Assembly: GCA_003167015.1 (NCBI GenBank)
Contig: PMUF01000222.1
Coordinates: 1-19,221, forward strand
DNA length: 19,221 nucleotides
Source of the DNA: Chitinophagaceae bacterium
Lineage (GTDB): Bacteria > Bacteroidota > Bacteroidia > Chitinophagales > Chitinophagaceae
Reading direction: 5' to 3'
Numbering within the stretch: position 1 is the stretch's first letter; the number at the start of each line of letters is the position of its first letter. The notes under the pieces were generated by a model that worked only from the letters and a program-made list of their open reading frames with translations, had not been told where the DNA came from and did not search any database. Positions 1 to 6,696 of the stretch are shown piece after piece. A program made the translations under genes and the position numbers.

Positions 1-2310
1 CGCGAAGGCGATGGCGACGGCCGCGAAACCTGCACCGGCGAAGATCCACCAGCCGAGGGTAGCTTTATAGGCAAAATCCAGCAGCCATTTGTTCATAAAG
101 AACCAGGAGATCGGGGTGGCGATCACGAAGGCGATACCTACCAGCCGCAGAAAATCGACTGACAGCAACCTGACGATGCCGGCCACACTCGCGCCGAGGA
201 CCCGGCGAACACCAACCTCTTTGGTTCGCTGCAGGGTGGTATAGGAGGCCAGGCCCAGAAGGCCCAGACAGGAGATAAGGACGGCGAGGACGGCGAAGTT
301 GATAAAGAGGTGGCCGAAACGTTCTTCGGCGCGGTATTGTCGGTCAAAGGCTTCGTCGAGGAAGAAATAGTGGAAAGGGCGGTCGGGGGTCAGCTGATCC
401 CATTTGGCTTTGATGGCGGCAATGGTGCCCGTCAGATCGTGGGTGCCGACTTTGGCGGAAAGAAAATTACAATCATTAAAATCGAGGCAAATGCTCAGCG
501 GGTGGATCTCCTGCTGGAGGCCTTCGAAGTTATAATTCCTGATCACGCCGATGATCATCCCTTTTTTCCCCCACTGCTCGAAACGCCGGCCGAGGGCGGC
601 CTGTGGCGTGGCATAGCCGAATAGTTTCAACGCTGCTTCATTGATGATCATGGCCTGCATGGTATCGGTGACGATATGGCTGTCGAAGAAGCGGCCGGCG
701 AGCAGCCGCATCTTATACTGTTCGAGATAGCCGAAATCCACATAGGTGAGGTCCATATCGGCGGCCTGCATTTCGCCGCGTCTGTTTTCTATTTTGGTAT
801 AGGCGCTCCATGTACCCTGGCCGGGGACGCTGCCGGAGAAGGAGGTAGACTGCACATTGGGGAGTGCGGCGATCTCCTGCCGCAGTGCTACCTTATGCGG
901 GTCATTCTGCTCATCCACCACCAGGAACTGGTCCTTGCTGAAGCCCAGGTCCTGGTTACGCATATAGTTCAGCTGGGAATAGACCACGGCGGTGCCGATG
1001 ATCAGGGTAATTGAAATGGCAAATTGGAAGACTACGAGGCTTTTGCGCAGGAATAATCCGCGGGTGCCGGACGAAAAGCGGCCTTTCAGTGAAGAGATGG
1101 GTTTGAAGGAGGAAAGTACCAGTGCGGGATAGATCCCGGCCAGCAAACCGATCGACACGGCGATGCCGAATAGAGTCAGCAGGGACGCGGGCTGGTCGAT
1201 GATGCCGGCGCTGACGATCTTGCCGGCCAGTTGATTGAACAGGGGCAACAACCCGCTGCACAAGCCCGCGGCCAGCAGGAAAGCCAGGAGGCTGATCACG
1301 ATGGATTCACCGAGGAACTGGCTGGTCAGTTGAAACCGGGCGGCGCCGATCACCTTGCGGATGCCGACTTCTTTGGCGCGCTCAGCCGATCGGGCAGTCG
1401 TCAGGTTGACGAAGTTGATACACGCGATGAGCAGGATGAAAATACCGATGATGGAAAATACCGTTGCGTTACTCCTGCTGCCGTTGACGAAGCCACCGCG
1501 AGTCGACCAATATGTATCTTTCAACGGCTCGAGGAACAGCACATATTCTTCCTGTTGCGCCTTGAAGGTGGGGCCGAGATGTCGGTCCATGAAGGCTTTC
1601 AGCTTGGCCTGCAGACCGGCAGGATTGGCGTCGGGCTTCAGCAGCAGGTAGGATTGCTCACCAAAATTGCCCCAGCGATAATCGAGGCTGTCGCGGAATC
1701 TTTTACGGGTGGACATGGAGACGAACAGGTCGGCTTTAATGGTGGAGTTTTCAGGAAGGTCTTTCATCACACCGGTGACCCTGGCATTAAAGCCGCTGTC
1801 GGAGAACTGCATGGTCTGTCCGACGGGGTTGGCGTCGCCGAAATATTTTTTGGCGGTACTCTGCGAAAGGATGACGCTGAAGGGCTCTTTCAGGGCTGTT
1901 GCCGGATCACCTTCCAGCAGGGGGAAGTTGAAGATCGCAAATAGCGAAGAGTCGGCGAATACCGTTTCGTTCTCTTCGAATTTGATATCGCCCTTTTTCA
2001 GCAGGGTATTCGAACGGTGTAGCCGGACGATGTTTTCCACTTCGGGATATTCGGCATTAATATTGAGCGCCATGGGCATCGACGTGCTGGACCAGTGGAG
2101 GGTGGCGGCGGAGGATTTCAGGTCCGTCACCAGCCGGTAAATGCGGTCTTTTTTCGTGACGAAGTCATCGTAGCTATGCTCAAAACGGACATACTGTTCA
2201 ATGAGGAAAAACGCCGACATGCCGATGGCCAGGCCGGTCATGTTGAGGATGGTAAAGGCCTTATGGCGCCAGAGACTGCGGAAGGCAATCTTGAGATAGT
2301 TTTTGAGCAT
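1..2310 (-). CDS. ABC transporter permease, tandem MacB_PCD/FtsX type (partial, C-terminus off window)
   Basis: Reading the minus strand from ATG at 2310 gives 770 uninterrupted codons to the window edge. The protein starts MLKNYLKIAFRSLWRHKAFT followed by a first membrane segment (about residues 18-40), the standard opening of large Bacteroidota FtsX-type permeases. A periplasmic MacB_PCD-like region follows. A first FtsX membrane block contains the family signature ERAKEVGIRKVIGA (about residues 310-323). A second membrane segment and a second periplasmic region follow, then a second FtsX block with RTKEVGVRRVLGA (about 691-703). Family members are usually about 780-800 residues, so only about 10-30 residues are missing. 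Such permeases sit in the inner membrane and work with a separate ATPase in export or mechanotransmission across the envelope. No ATPase partner is in the window and the substrate is unknown. The long plus-strand frames opposite this gene are shadows. Confidence 0.93.
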   Translation of the reverse strand, partial: MLKNYLKIAFRSLWRHKAFTILNMTGLAIGMSAFFLIEQYVRFEHSYDDFVTKKDRIYRLVTDLKSSAATLHWSSTSMPMALNINAEYPEVENIVRLHRSNTLLKKGDIKFEENETVFADSSLFAIFNFPLLEGDPATALKEPFSVILSQSTAKKYFGDANPVGQTMQFSDSGFNARVTGVMKDLPENSTIKADLFVSMSTRKRFRDSLDYRWGNFGEQSYLLLKPDANPAGLQAKLKAFMDRHLGPTFKAQQEEYVLFLEPLKDTYWSTRGGFVNGSRSNATVFSIIGIFILLIACINFVNLTTARSAERAKEVGIRKVIGAARFQLTSQFLGESIVISLLAFLLAAGLCSGLLPLFNQLAGKIVSAGIIDQPASLLTLFGIAVSIGLLAGIYPALVLSSFKPISSLKGRFSSGTRGLFLRKSLVVFQFAISITLIIGTAVVYSQLNYMRNQDLGFSKDQFLVVDEQNDPHKVALRQEIAALPNVQSTSFSGSVPGQGTWSAYTKIENRRGEMQAADMDLTYVDFGYLEQYKMRLLAGRFFDSHIVTDTMQAMIINEAALKLFGYATPQAALGRRFEQWGKKGMIIGVIRNYNFEGLQQEIHPLSICLDFNDCNFLSAKVGTHDLTGTIAAIKAKWDQLTPDRPFHYFFLDEAFDRQYRAEERFGHLFINFAVLAVLISCLGLLGLASYTTLQRTKEVGVRRVLGASVAGIVRLLSVDFLRLVGIAFVIATPISWFFMNKWLLDFAYKATLGWWIFAGAGFAAVAIAFA

Positions 2311-2343
2311 GGTGGGGGGCTTTTGACTGGGTTCCAACTAAAA

Positions 2344-2355
2344 CTAATGCATTAG
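2344..2355. repeat. 12-bp perfect palindrome between divergent genes
   Basis: CTAATGCATTAG is its own reverse complement. It lies between the permease start (2310, minus) and the triple-HTH gene start (2416, plus). It could be an operator for either gene, but a 12-bp AT-rich palindrome can occur by chance, so only the sequence itself is certain. Confidence 0.35.
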
Positions 2356-2390
2356 GAGTATATTTGAAAATAAAATTTACTCAATTCGGA

Positions 2391-2398
2391 TAATTTTG
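2391..2398 (+). promoter_or_regulatory. candidate Bacteroidota -7 element for the triple-HTH gene
   Basis: TAATTTTG matches the Bacteroidota -7 consensus TAnnTTTG and lies 17 nt before the ATG at 2416. The nearest upstream TTTG (2363-2366) is 24 nt away, longer than the usual 19-21 nt, so the pair is imperfect. If used, the leader would be very short. Confidence 0.35.
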
Positions 2399-2415
2399 TT
2401 CTCAAACCTTTTTAT

Positions 2416-3147
2416 ATGAAAGATGACAGGCTACAACATACTATCGACCTGCTGAAGCGATGCGGCGCGGAAAAGGGAATAACGATCACGGAGGAGGAGA
2501 TGGCCGGGAAGATCGGTCTTTCCGTTCAGCAATTACAGGCTTATGCAGAGGGCGAGGAGCCTGTGCCGGATGGCCTGAGGGCGAGACTGAGGGCAGCTTA
2601 TAGCGACCTCATCGCGGCTATCAAACAGGATGGCTACAGGAATTCCCTGCAAGCCACCATCCGGGGGATCAAGAGTTTCGGTAAGGATGTGGGGGTGACG
2701 ATCACTGAAGAGGAGATGGCGGGCAAGATCGATATGCCCATCGCACAGTTACAGGCGTATATAGATGGTGAACAGCCGGCGCCCCGTAATATGACACAGC
2801 TGCTGCTGACGGCTTATGATGATCTTTACAAGGAGATTCAGCAGCGTAACAGGAATGGGAGTTTACGATCCAGGATGGATCGCATCCGAAAGAAGGGCGA
2901 GGAAAAGGGAATAACGATCACCGATGAAGAGATGGCCCGGCATTTGGGGATGACCGGTGAGGAACTTGCCGCGTATCTTAAAGATCCGGGTAAAACGCAG
3001 GAGGAGTATTCGGCCCTGGCGGACAGGCTGTGGGCGGCTTACCCTGAGCTGCTGAAGAATTCACGGATAGTGAGCAGCACTGTACAAATGCATCATAAAA
3101 CGCCGTTGTATGTGGAACTGGACTGGGAGGAATTGGGGGATGAATAA
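2416..3147 (+). CDS. protein of three tandem helix-turn-helix-like modules, unknown function
   Basis: The 243-residue protein is built from three copies of one module at about residues 6-71, 78-143 and 149-214. The landmark GITIT/GVTIT/GITIT sits at residues 21, 93 and 165, an exact 72-residue period. Each module has a basic first helix, then TEEEMAGKI-type and VQQLQAY-type helices, an acidic turn (EGEEPVP, DGEQPAP, KDPGKTQ) and a final helix (LRAAYSDL, LLTAYDDL, LWAAYPEL). The order and spacing resemble Cro/C1 (XRE) domains, in which helices 2 and 3 form the HTH. A C-terminal tail of about 28 residues is charged and partly acidic. There is no signal peptide, membrane segment or enzyme motif. 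A DNA-binding or DNA-mimicking regulator is an inference from fold pattern only. ATG at 2416 is chosen because module 1 begins directly after it; no clear Shine-Dalgarno is seen. It converges on the PIN toxin gene with a 14-nt gap. Confidence 0.8.
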   Translation: MKDDRLQHTIDLLKRCGAEKGITITEEEMAGKIGLSVQQLQAYAEGEEPVPDGLRARLRAAYSDLIAAIKQDGYRNSLQATIRGIKSFGKDVGVTITEEEMAGKIDMPIAQLQAYIDGEQPAPRNMTQLLLTAYDDLYKEIQQRNRNGSLRSRMDRIRKKGEEKGITITDEEMARHLGMTGEELAAYLKDPGKTQEEYSALADRLWAAYPELLKNSRIVSSTVQMHHKTPLYVELDWEELGDE

Positions 3148-3161
3148 ATGAAGGGAGGGTA

Positions 3162-3578
3162 TTAAAGAAGATCCTTAACCGTACTTCGGAATTCGTCCAG
3201 CTTCATTACATTAACCTTCGGGAAAGTATTTTGCTTTAAGATCGAGAAGTGAGAGTCATGAGATAAAAGATAATTTGCACCAGCTGCAACATAGCAATCT
3301 ACAAATTTATTGTCGTCGGGGTCAGCTATCAGGTTCCAGCGGAAATAAACATGGGCAAAGTAAACGTTTGGTAGTTCTTTCAACGCAGTGAGGAAATTTG
3401 TGGCAACCGATTCAGAATACTTGGCTTTCAGTATTTCTTCATATTCAAATAGGATTTCATCGGTGATGTACAAATCAAACTTTTCTTCTAATAAAAGGTC
3501 AATTAACCAGTGATAGTTTGATTTTGAGGAAAGGGCGGATACCAGGACGTTCGTATCAATGACTATCTTTAGTTCCAT
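3162..3578 (-). CDS. PIN-domain toxin of a type II toxin-antitoxin pair
   Basis: This 138-residue protein has the layout of the COG1569-type putative toxin family of PIN nucleases. It opens with a beta strand ending in the first acidic site (IVIDTNVLVSAL, Asp8). A conserved Glu follows in FEYEEIL (Glu45 region), then the block DPDDNKFVDC (residues 86-95), and the strand LLSHDSHF with Asp108. These acidic residues bind Mg2+/Mn2+ in PIN RNases, which cut RNA when not held by an antitoxin. The length is typical and all four acidic positions are present, so it appears intact. The ATG at 3578 lies inside the 3' end of the antitoxin gene (23-bp overlap), which implies translational coupling. The RNA target is not deducible. 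It is less GC-rich than the neighbouring genes, which fits horizontal acquisition of the pair. Confidence 0.88.
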   Translation of the reverse strand: MELKIVIDTNVLVSALSSKSNYHWLIDLLLEEKFDLYITDEILFEYEEILKAKYSESVATNFLTALKELPNVYFAHVYFRWNLIADPDDNKFVDCYVAAGANYLLSHDSHFSILKQNTFPKVNVMKLDEFRSTVKDLL

Positions 3579-3789
3579 AAGGAGTTTCGTCTTCGTTTAG
3601 CCATTGGTCCATAGTCTCATTCGTATATCCTTTTTTATCCCAGACCTCATCAGCTTCACCAATAGCTTTAAAGGCAAAATATTTGGCCAGATAGCGTTTG
3701 ATATGCAGCAAATCAGCCTCCGCTATATCGGAAGAATAAAGCTTTAGGAGCTCTTGTTGAATATTACTAAGGGGGTGAGCGGCTGACAT
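3556..3789 (-). CDS. antitoxin partner of the PIN toxin
   Basis: This 77-residue acidic protein sits directly upstream of the PIN toxin and overlaps it by 23 bp. Its pattern (IQQELLKLYSSDIAEADL, then a helix ending KAIGEADEVW, then KKGYTNETMDQWLNE and a short polar tail) matches small proteins regularly found before PIN toxins in Bacteroidota. The C-terminal Trp/Leu/Asn/Glu segment and disordered tail (DETPYGTKDSH) is the usual toxin-wrapping part of such antitoxins. No clear DNA-binding fold can be named from the sequence. Many such antitoxins repress their own operon; a 12-bp palindrome upstream (3849-3860) is a possible but unproven site. The function rests mainly on gene order and length. 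Confidence 0.8.
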   Translation of the reverse strand: MSAAHPLSNIQQELLKLYSSDIAEADLLHIKRYLAKYFAFKAIGEADEVWDKKGYTNETMDQWLNEDETPYGTKDSH

Positions 3790-3848
3790 ACTTTTGATTT
3801 AAATATCTAATGCTAAATTAACAAAATTTCAGTCAAATTTTCGGGAAT

Positions 3849-3860
3849 TTCCGATCGGAA
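3849..3860. repeat. 12-bp perfect palindrome upstream of the toxin-antitoxin genes
   Basis: TTCCGATCGGAA is self-complementary. It lies about 60 nt before the antitoxin ATG and just past the 3' end of the CPBP gene, in an AT-rich gap of 98 nt (3790-3887). It could be a repressor site for the toxin-antitoxin operon. It is not followed by a T-tract in the relevant direction, so it is a poor terminator. Confidence 0.3.
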
Positions 3861-3887
3861 CTGCCGGAATCACAATCGGGCGAAGCT

Positions 3888-4589
3888 CTATCCTTTCGAA
3901 TGATAGAATGTCACTGCCAGCAGCGAGAGGATATCGACCAGGAAATGGCAAAGGATCAGGATCTTTATATTCCTGTATTTCCAATAAAAAACGGAAAAGA
4001 GGGCTCCTATGAACAGGGGGTTCAGGAACTGAATTAAGGTGCCGTAAGGGGAATGGAGAACGCCGAACAGGAACGCCGTGATGATAACAGCGATAACGGG
4101 ACTGTTGAATGCCTTTTCCAGCCTGGGCTGCATATAGCCCCTGAAGATCAGTTCTTCCGTCACGCCGGCAGTCAACGCCGTGAAAATCAAAAGCGGAATA
4201 TTATGTTTAAAAAATCCTGCGTATTCCAGCAGTTTATGGCTGATTTGTTCATGGATGAAGCCGAGAAGGATAACCTTGATTATGCCGGCGGCAATGAAAA
4301 TGATGACTAAAAGAATGAATGTCGAGCCGGCATAAAACAATGGTTTGTATTTCTTGTCGGGCCACGGGAGGAAGGGCTGTTTTTCGACGCGTGTCGCATA
4401 GAGATACAGCAGGGCTAAAACTGCCCAGATCATTATCCTCGTTTGAAAGAAGAGCCAGCCGTTGGTCCCGGCTGATCTACTGATGGTCAATAAAAGGGGG
4501 CCTCCGTAAAAGACGATCAGCGCCAACAGCAGGTAAACTCCGGCGACACCAATTAAAGAAGCCGCCGGTTTTTTAGGGGTAGTAGTCAT
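3888..4589 (-). CDS. CPBP family intramembrane glutamic endopeptidase (CAAX-protease/Abi type)
   Basis: This 233-residue polytopic membrane protein has strongly hydrophobic segments at about 11-36, 50-65, 86-110, 130-145, 161-178 and 186-222. The CPBP motifs are present in order: EELIFR (Glu145, Glu146, Arg150), FGVLH (Phe175, His179) and HFLVD (His215, Asp219). In the family (Rce1, and bacterial Abi proteins) these Glu and His residues form the active site that cleaves substrates within the membrane. Bacterial members serve in peptide maturation, bacteriocin immunity or unknown roles; nothing here identifies the substrate. It is the next minus-strand gene after the antiporter (76-nt gap), so co-transcription is possible. 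A weak TTG-N20-TACATTTA promoter-like pattern upstream also allows separate expression. ATG at 4589 gives a short basic N-terminus before the first membrane helix. Confidence 0.9.
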   Translation of the reverse strand: MTTTPKKPAASLIGVAGVYLLLALIVFYGGPLLLTISRSAGTNGWLFFQTRIMIWAVLALLYLYATRVEKQPFLPWPDKKYKPLFYAGSTFILLVIIFIAAGIIKVILLGFIHEQISHKLLEYAGFFKHNIPLLIFTALTAGVTEELIFRGYMQPRLEKAFNSPVIAVIITAFLFGVLHSPYGTLIQFLNPLFIGALFSVFYWKYRNIKILILCHFLVDILSLLAVTFYHSKG

Positions 4590-4665
4590 GTCCCATAAAT
4601 GTATCTAAAAAAGGGGGGATCTGCAAGGGGGCTTCAGGCGAGGCGGGGGGACGCGGTGGCCGCAC

Positions 4666-5898
4666 TCACGCCAGACGCCGGGCGACTTTTCCGATGGTCA
4701 ACCCCTGCACGATGATGGAGAACAGCACGATGATGTACGTGATGGAGATGAACAACTGGCCGTGCATCCCGGATGGAATGGATAAGGCGAGGGCGACAGA
4801 GATGCCGCCGCGCAGACCGCCCCAGGTGAGGATGGCAATGGCGTTGCGTTCGAAGGCTGTCCGGGACCGGAGCAGGCTGATGGGTAACCACACGGACAGG
4901 TACCGGGCGGCCAGGGCTATAGGAATGCTGAGCAGGCCCAGCAGCAGGTATAATTTATTGAAAGGCAGGATGAGCATCTCGAGGCCGATGAGAAGGAAGA
5001 GGATGGCATTGAGGAATTCGTCGATCATCTCCCAGAACTTGTCAATATAATCCCGGGTGATATGACTCATGACTTCCACGCGGCTCTTGCTGCCGGTGAT
5101 GAGACCGGCGATGACCATCGCCAGGGGGCCGCTGATGTCGAGCCGGTCGGCGAGCAGGTACCCGCCGGTGACGATGGCCAGGGTGATCATGACCTCTACC
5201 TGGTAGTGATCGATGGACCGCAGTAGCAGGAACCCCACATAGCCCAATAGTGCGCCGAGCAGGAGACCGCCGCCGGTCTCCCGGAGGAACAGCCATAGGA
5301 TATTGGCGGGGGACAGGTTGGCAGGGCCCCGGGAGATGACCTCGTAGATGGTAAGGAAAATAACAACGGCGACGCCGTCGTTGAAAAGGGATTCACCGCT
5401 GATCTTCGTCTCGAGCGAAGCGGGTATATGGGCCTGCCGTAAGATGGCCAGTACGGCGATGGGGTCGGTGGGAGAGATGAGCGCTCCAAATAACAGGCAG
5501 TAGAGGAAGGGAACGGGAACATGCAGGAGGCTGCAAAGACCGAATAACATGGCCCCGACGAGGAAGGTGGAGATCACTGTGCTGATGGTGGAGAAGATCA
5601 GGATAGGCGTACGTTGCGACTTCATGCTCTTGCCGTCGAGGTGAATGGCCCCGGCGAAAAGCAGGAAGCTCAGCATGATCTTCATCAGGATCGTGTAGAA
5701 GTCGATGCTTTTGATCAGCCGGGTGATCTCGGCGAGGAGGGCAGGCTGCAGGTCGCCGAGCAGGATGACCAGCAGGGAGAAAAGCAGGGAAATGATCATG
5801 ATACCGATGGTACCCGGCAATTTAATAAAGCGGTGGTTGACATAGCCGAAGAGCGCGGCCAGAACTGTCAGCACCGCGAATATGTTATACAGGGCCAT
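4666..5898 (-). CDS. CPA1 family Na+/H+ antiporter (NhaP-like)
   Basis: This 410-residue membrane protein has about 12-13 hydrophobic segments over its whole length. Family landmarks are clear: GALISPTDPIAVLAIL (Thr144-Asp145-Pro146), the ion-binding Asn-Asp pair in SGESLFNDGVAVVIF (Asn173, Asp174), FLLIGLEML, and TWGGLRGGISVALAL with Arg363. The Asn-Asp pair marks the electroneutral CPA1 group, which exchanges one Na+ or K+ for one H+ across the inner membrane. The long cytoplasmic C-terminal domain of larger members is absent; the protein ends soon after the last helix. The gene begins 15 nt after the stop of the DtxR/MntR-like regulator, so both are almost certainly on one transcript. This suggests, without proving, that its level responds to the same metal. 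Transport of a divalent ion cannot be excluded from sequence. Confidence 0.92.
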   Translation of the reverse strand: MALYNIFAVLTVLAALFGYVNHRFIKLPGTIGIMIISLLFSLLVILLGDLQPALLAEITRLIKSIDFYTILMKIMLSFLLFAGAIHLDGKSMKSQRTPILIFSTISTVISTFLVGAMLFGLCSLLHVPVPFLYCLLFGALISPTDPIAVLAILRQAHIPASLETKISGESLFNDGVAVVIFLTIYEVISRGPANLSPANILWLFLRETGGGLLLGALLGYVGFLLLRSIDHYQVEVMITLAIVTGGYLLADRLDISGPLAMVIAGLITGSKSRVEVMSHITRDYIDKFWEMIDEFLNAILFLLIGLEMLILPFNKLYLLLGLLSIPIALAARYLSVWLPISLLRSRTAFERNAIAILTWGGLRGGISVALALSIPSGMHGQLFISITYIIVLFSIIVQGLTIGKVARRLA

Positions 5899-5913
5899 GG
5901 ATGGAAGGTTTTG

Positions 5914-6570
5914 TCAGCCGAAGGTAACTAGTAATCTTTCGCAAACAATATGGCTCAAGGTATCTGCAGGCCGGTTGCCATAGCTAACGACCATGGATCT
6001 GTCGAAGGGTTCGATGGACTTGATCTTAATTTTCGTTCCCAAACTTATTTCCCGGTTATTGAGGAATTTAAGGAATTCCGAAGAGGTATGGATGACGGCG
6101 GAAACCTTGACTATATCACCGGCATGGCAGTTAGACAATTTATCGTATGAGACCCAGGCGAGCTTTCCATTTTTATCGGGGATGGGGGCCCCATGGGGAT
6201 CCAGTTTGGGAAAACCCAGCAGCTCGTCTATTTTATCAAAAAATTGGGCAGAGCGGACGTGTTCGACCTGTTCGGCTATATCATGCACTTCTTCCCAGCC
6301 GAATCCCATCTTGTCCACGAGGTACATTTCAGTGAGACGATGTTTCCTGACCACTAGTGCAGCCTCCTTTTTCCCTTTTTCAGTCAGGCGCAAAGGTTTA
6401 TAGCTTTCGTAATATACCAGTTTTTTCTCCGCCAGTTTTTTCATCATACTGGTAACGGTTGGCATCTTGATAGCCAACTGTTTGGATAATTCGTTGACGT
6501 TCACCTCCCCTGCATTATTCGCGAGGTTGAACAAGGCTTTCAGGTAGTTTTCTTCTGTCAGGGAAATCAT
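5914..6570 (-). CDS. mntR: DtxR/MntR-family metal-dependent transcriptional repressor
   Basis: This 218-residue protein has the full three-part DtxR layout. A winged HTH lies at about residues 1-65 (VNELSKQLAIKMPTVTSMMKKL is the recognition part). The metal-binding dimerisation domain is at about 66-140, and an SH3/FeoA-like domain at about 145-218. By alignment to DtxR, His77, Glu81 and His96 correspond to the ancillary site, and Glu100, Glu103 and His104 to the main site. Where DtxR has Cys102 this protein has Glu100, as in the Mn-sensing MntR; the first-helix ligand position is Asn8. With Mn2+ (or Fe2+) bound, such proteins bind an inverted repeat and repress uptake genes. It is divergent from mntH, with a 7-4-7 inverted repeat between them, and leads a transcript with the NhaP-like antiporter. 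The symbol rests on residue pattern plus context; an iron-responsive role remains possible. Confidence 0.88.
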   Translation of the reverse strand: MISLTEENYLKALFNLANNAGEVNVNELSKQLAIKMPTVTSMMKKLAEKKLVYYESYKPLRLTEKGKKEAALVVRKHRLTEMYLVDKMGFGWEEVHDIAEQVEHVRSAQFFDKIDELLGFPKLDPHGAPIPDKNGKLAWVSYDKLSNCHAGDIVKVSAVIHTSSEFLKFLNNREISLGTKIKIKSIEPFDRSMVVSYGNRPADTLSHIVCERLLVTFG

Positions 6571-6622
6571 GTTCCAAAAATACCCAAAAGTTCGATTGGT
6601 CAGCGCATCGGACTATCAGGAG

Positions 6623-6630
6623 CAAAATTA
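6623..6630 (-). promoter_or_regulatory. candidate -7 element for mntR
   Basis: On the minus strand this reads TAATTTTG, a full match to TAnnTTTG, placed just outside the inverted repeat at 6634-6651. The -33 position 19 nt upstream reads AATG, a poor match to TTTG. A second TAnnTTTG match (TATTTTTG, minus strand 6575-6582) lies almost on the mntR ATG and would give a leaderless message, so it is less likely. Confidence 0.45.
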
Positions 6631-6631
6631 T

Positions 6632-6662
6632 TTTGTTAGAATAATCTAACATTGTAGTTTTG
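6632..6662 (+). promoter_or_regulatory. mntH promoter, TTTG-N19-TAGTTTTG
   Basis: TTTG at 6632-6635 and TAGTTTTG at 6655-6662 are separated by exactly 19 nt, the consensus arrangement for Bacteroidota primary-sigma promoters (-33 TTTG, -7 TAnnTTTG). The start of transcription would fall near 6667-6670, giving a leader of about 28 nt before ATG 6697. The spacer is filled almost entirely by the inverted repeat at 6634-6651, so a bound repressor would block polymerase. Confidence 0.7.
6634..6651. promoter_or_regulatory. MntR-type operator, 7-4-7 inverted repeat
   Basis: TGTTAGA-ATAA-TCTAACA has perfect 7-bp arms around a 4-bp centre. Size and the TTAGN-type half-sites resemble DtxR/IdeR-class operators (TTAGGTTAGCCTAACCTAA type). 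It lies between the -33 and -7 elements of the mntH promoter and next to the -7 element of mntR, so one site could control both directions. That MntR binds here is inferred from position and symmetry. Confidence 0.65.
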
Positions 6663-6671
6663 GTGACCAAA
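6659..6671. repeat. 13-bp inverted repeat at the predicted mntH transcription start
   Basis: TTTGGT-G-ACCAAA has 6-bp arms around a single base. It overlaps the 3' half of the -7 element and the expected start site of mntH. It could be a second regulator site; it is short enough to be chance. Confidence 0.3.
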
Positions 6672-6696
6672 TAAACCGAAAAAGACATTGCAAACT

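Noticed and set aside
1231..1944. 237-residue plus-strand open frame, and others opposite the permease (310-624, 676-1014, 2095-2355)
   Set aside because: They lie antisense to the clear permease reading frame, show no family motifs and have no start signals; they are by-products of its GC-rich third codon positions.
6575..6582. TATTTTTG on the minus strand as the mntR -7 element
   Set aside because: It lies only 4 nt before the ATG, forcing a leaderless message; TAATTTTG at 6623-6630 next to the operator is more plausible.
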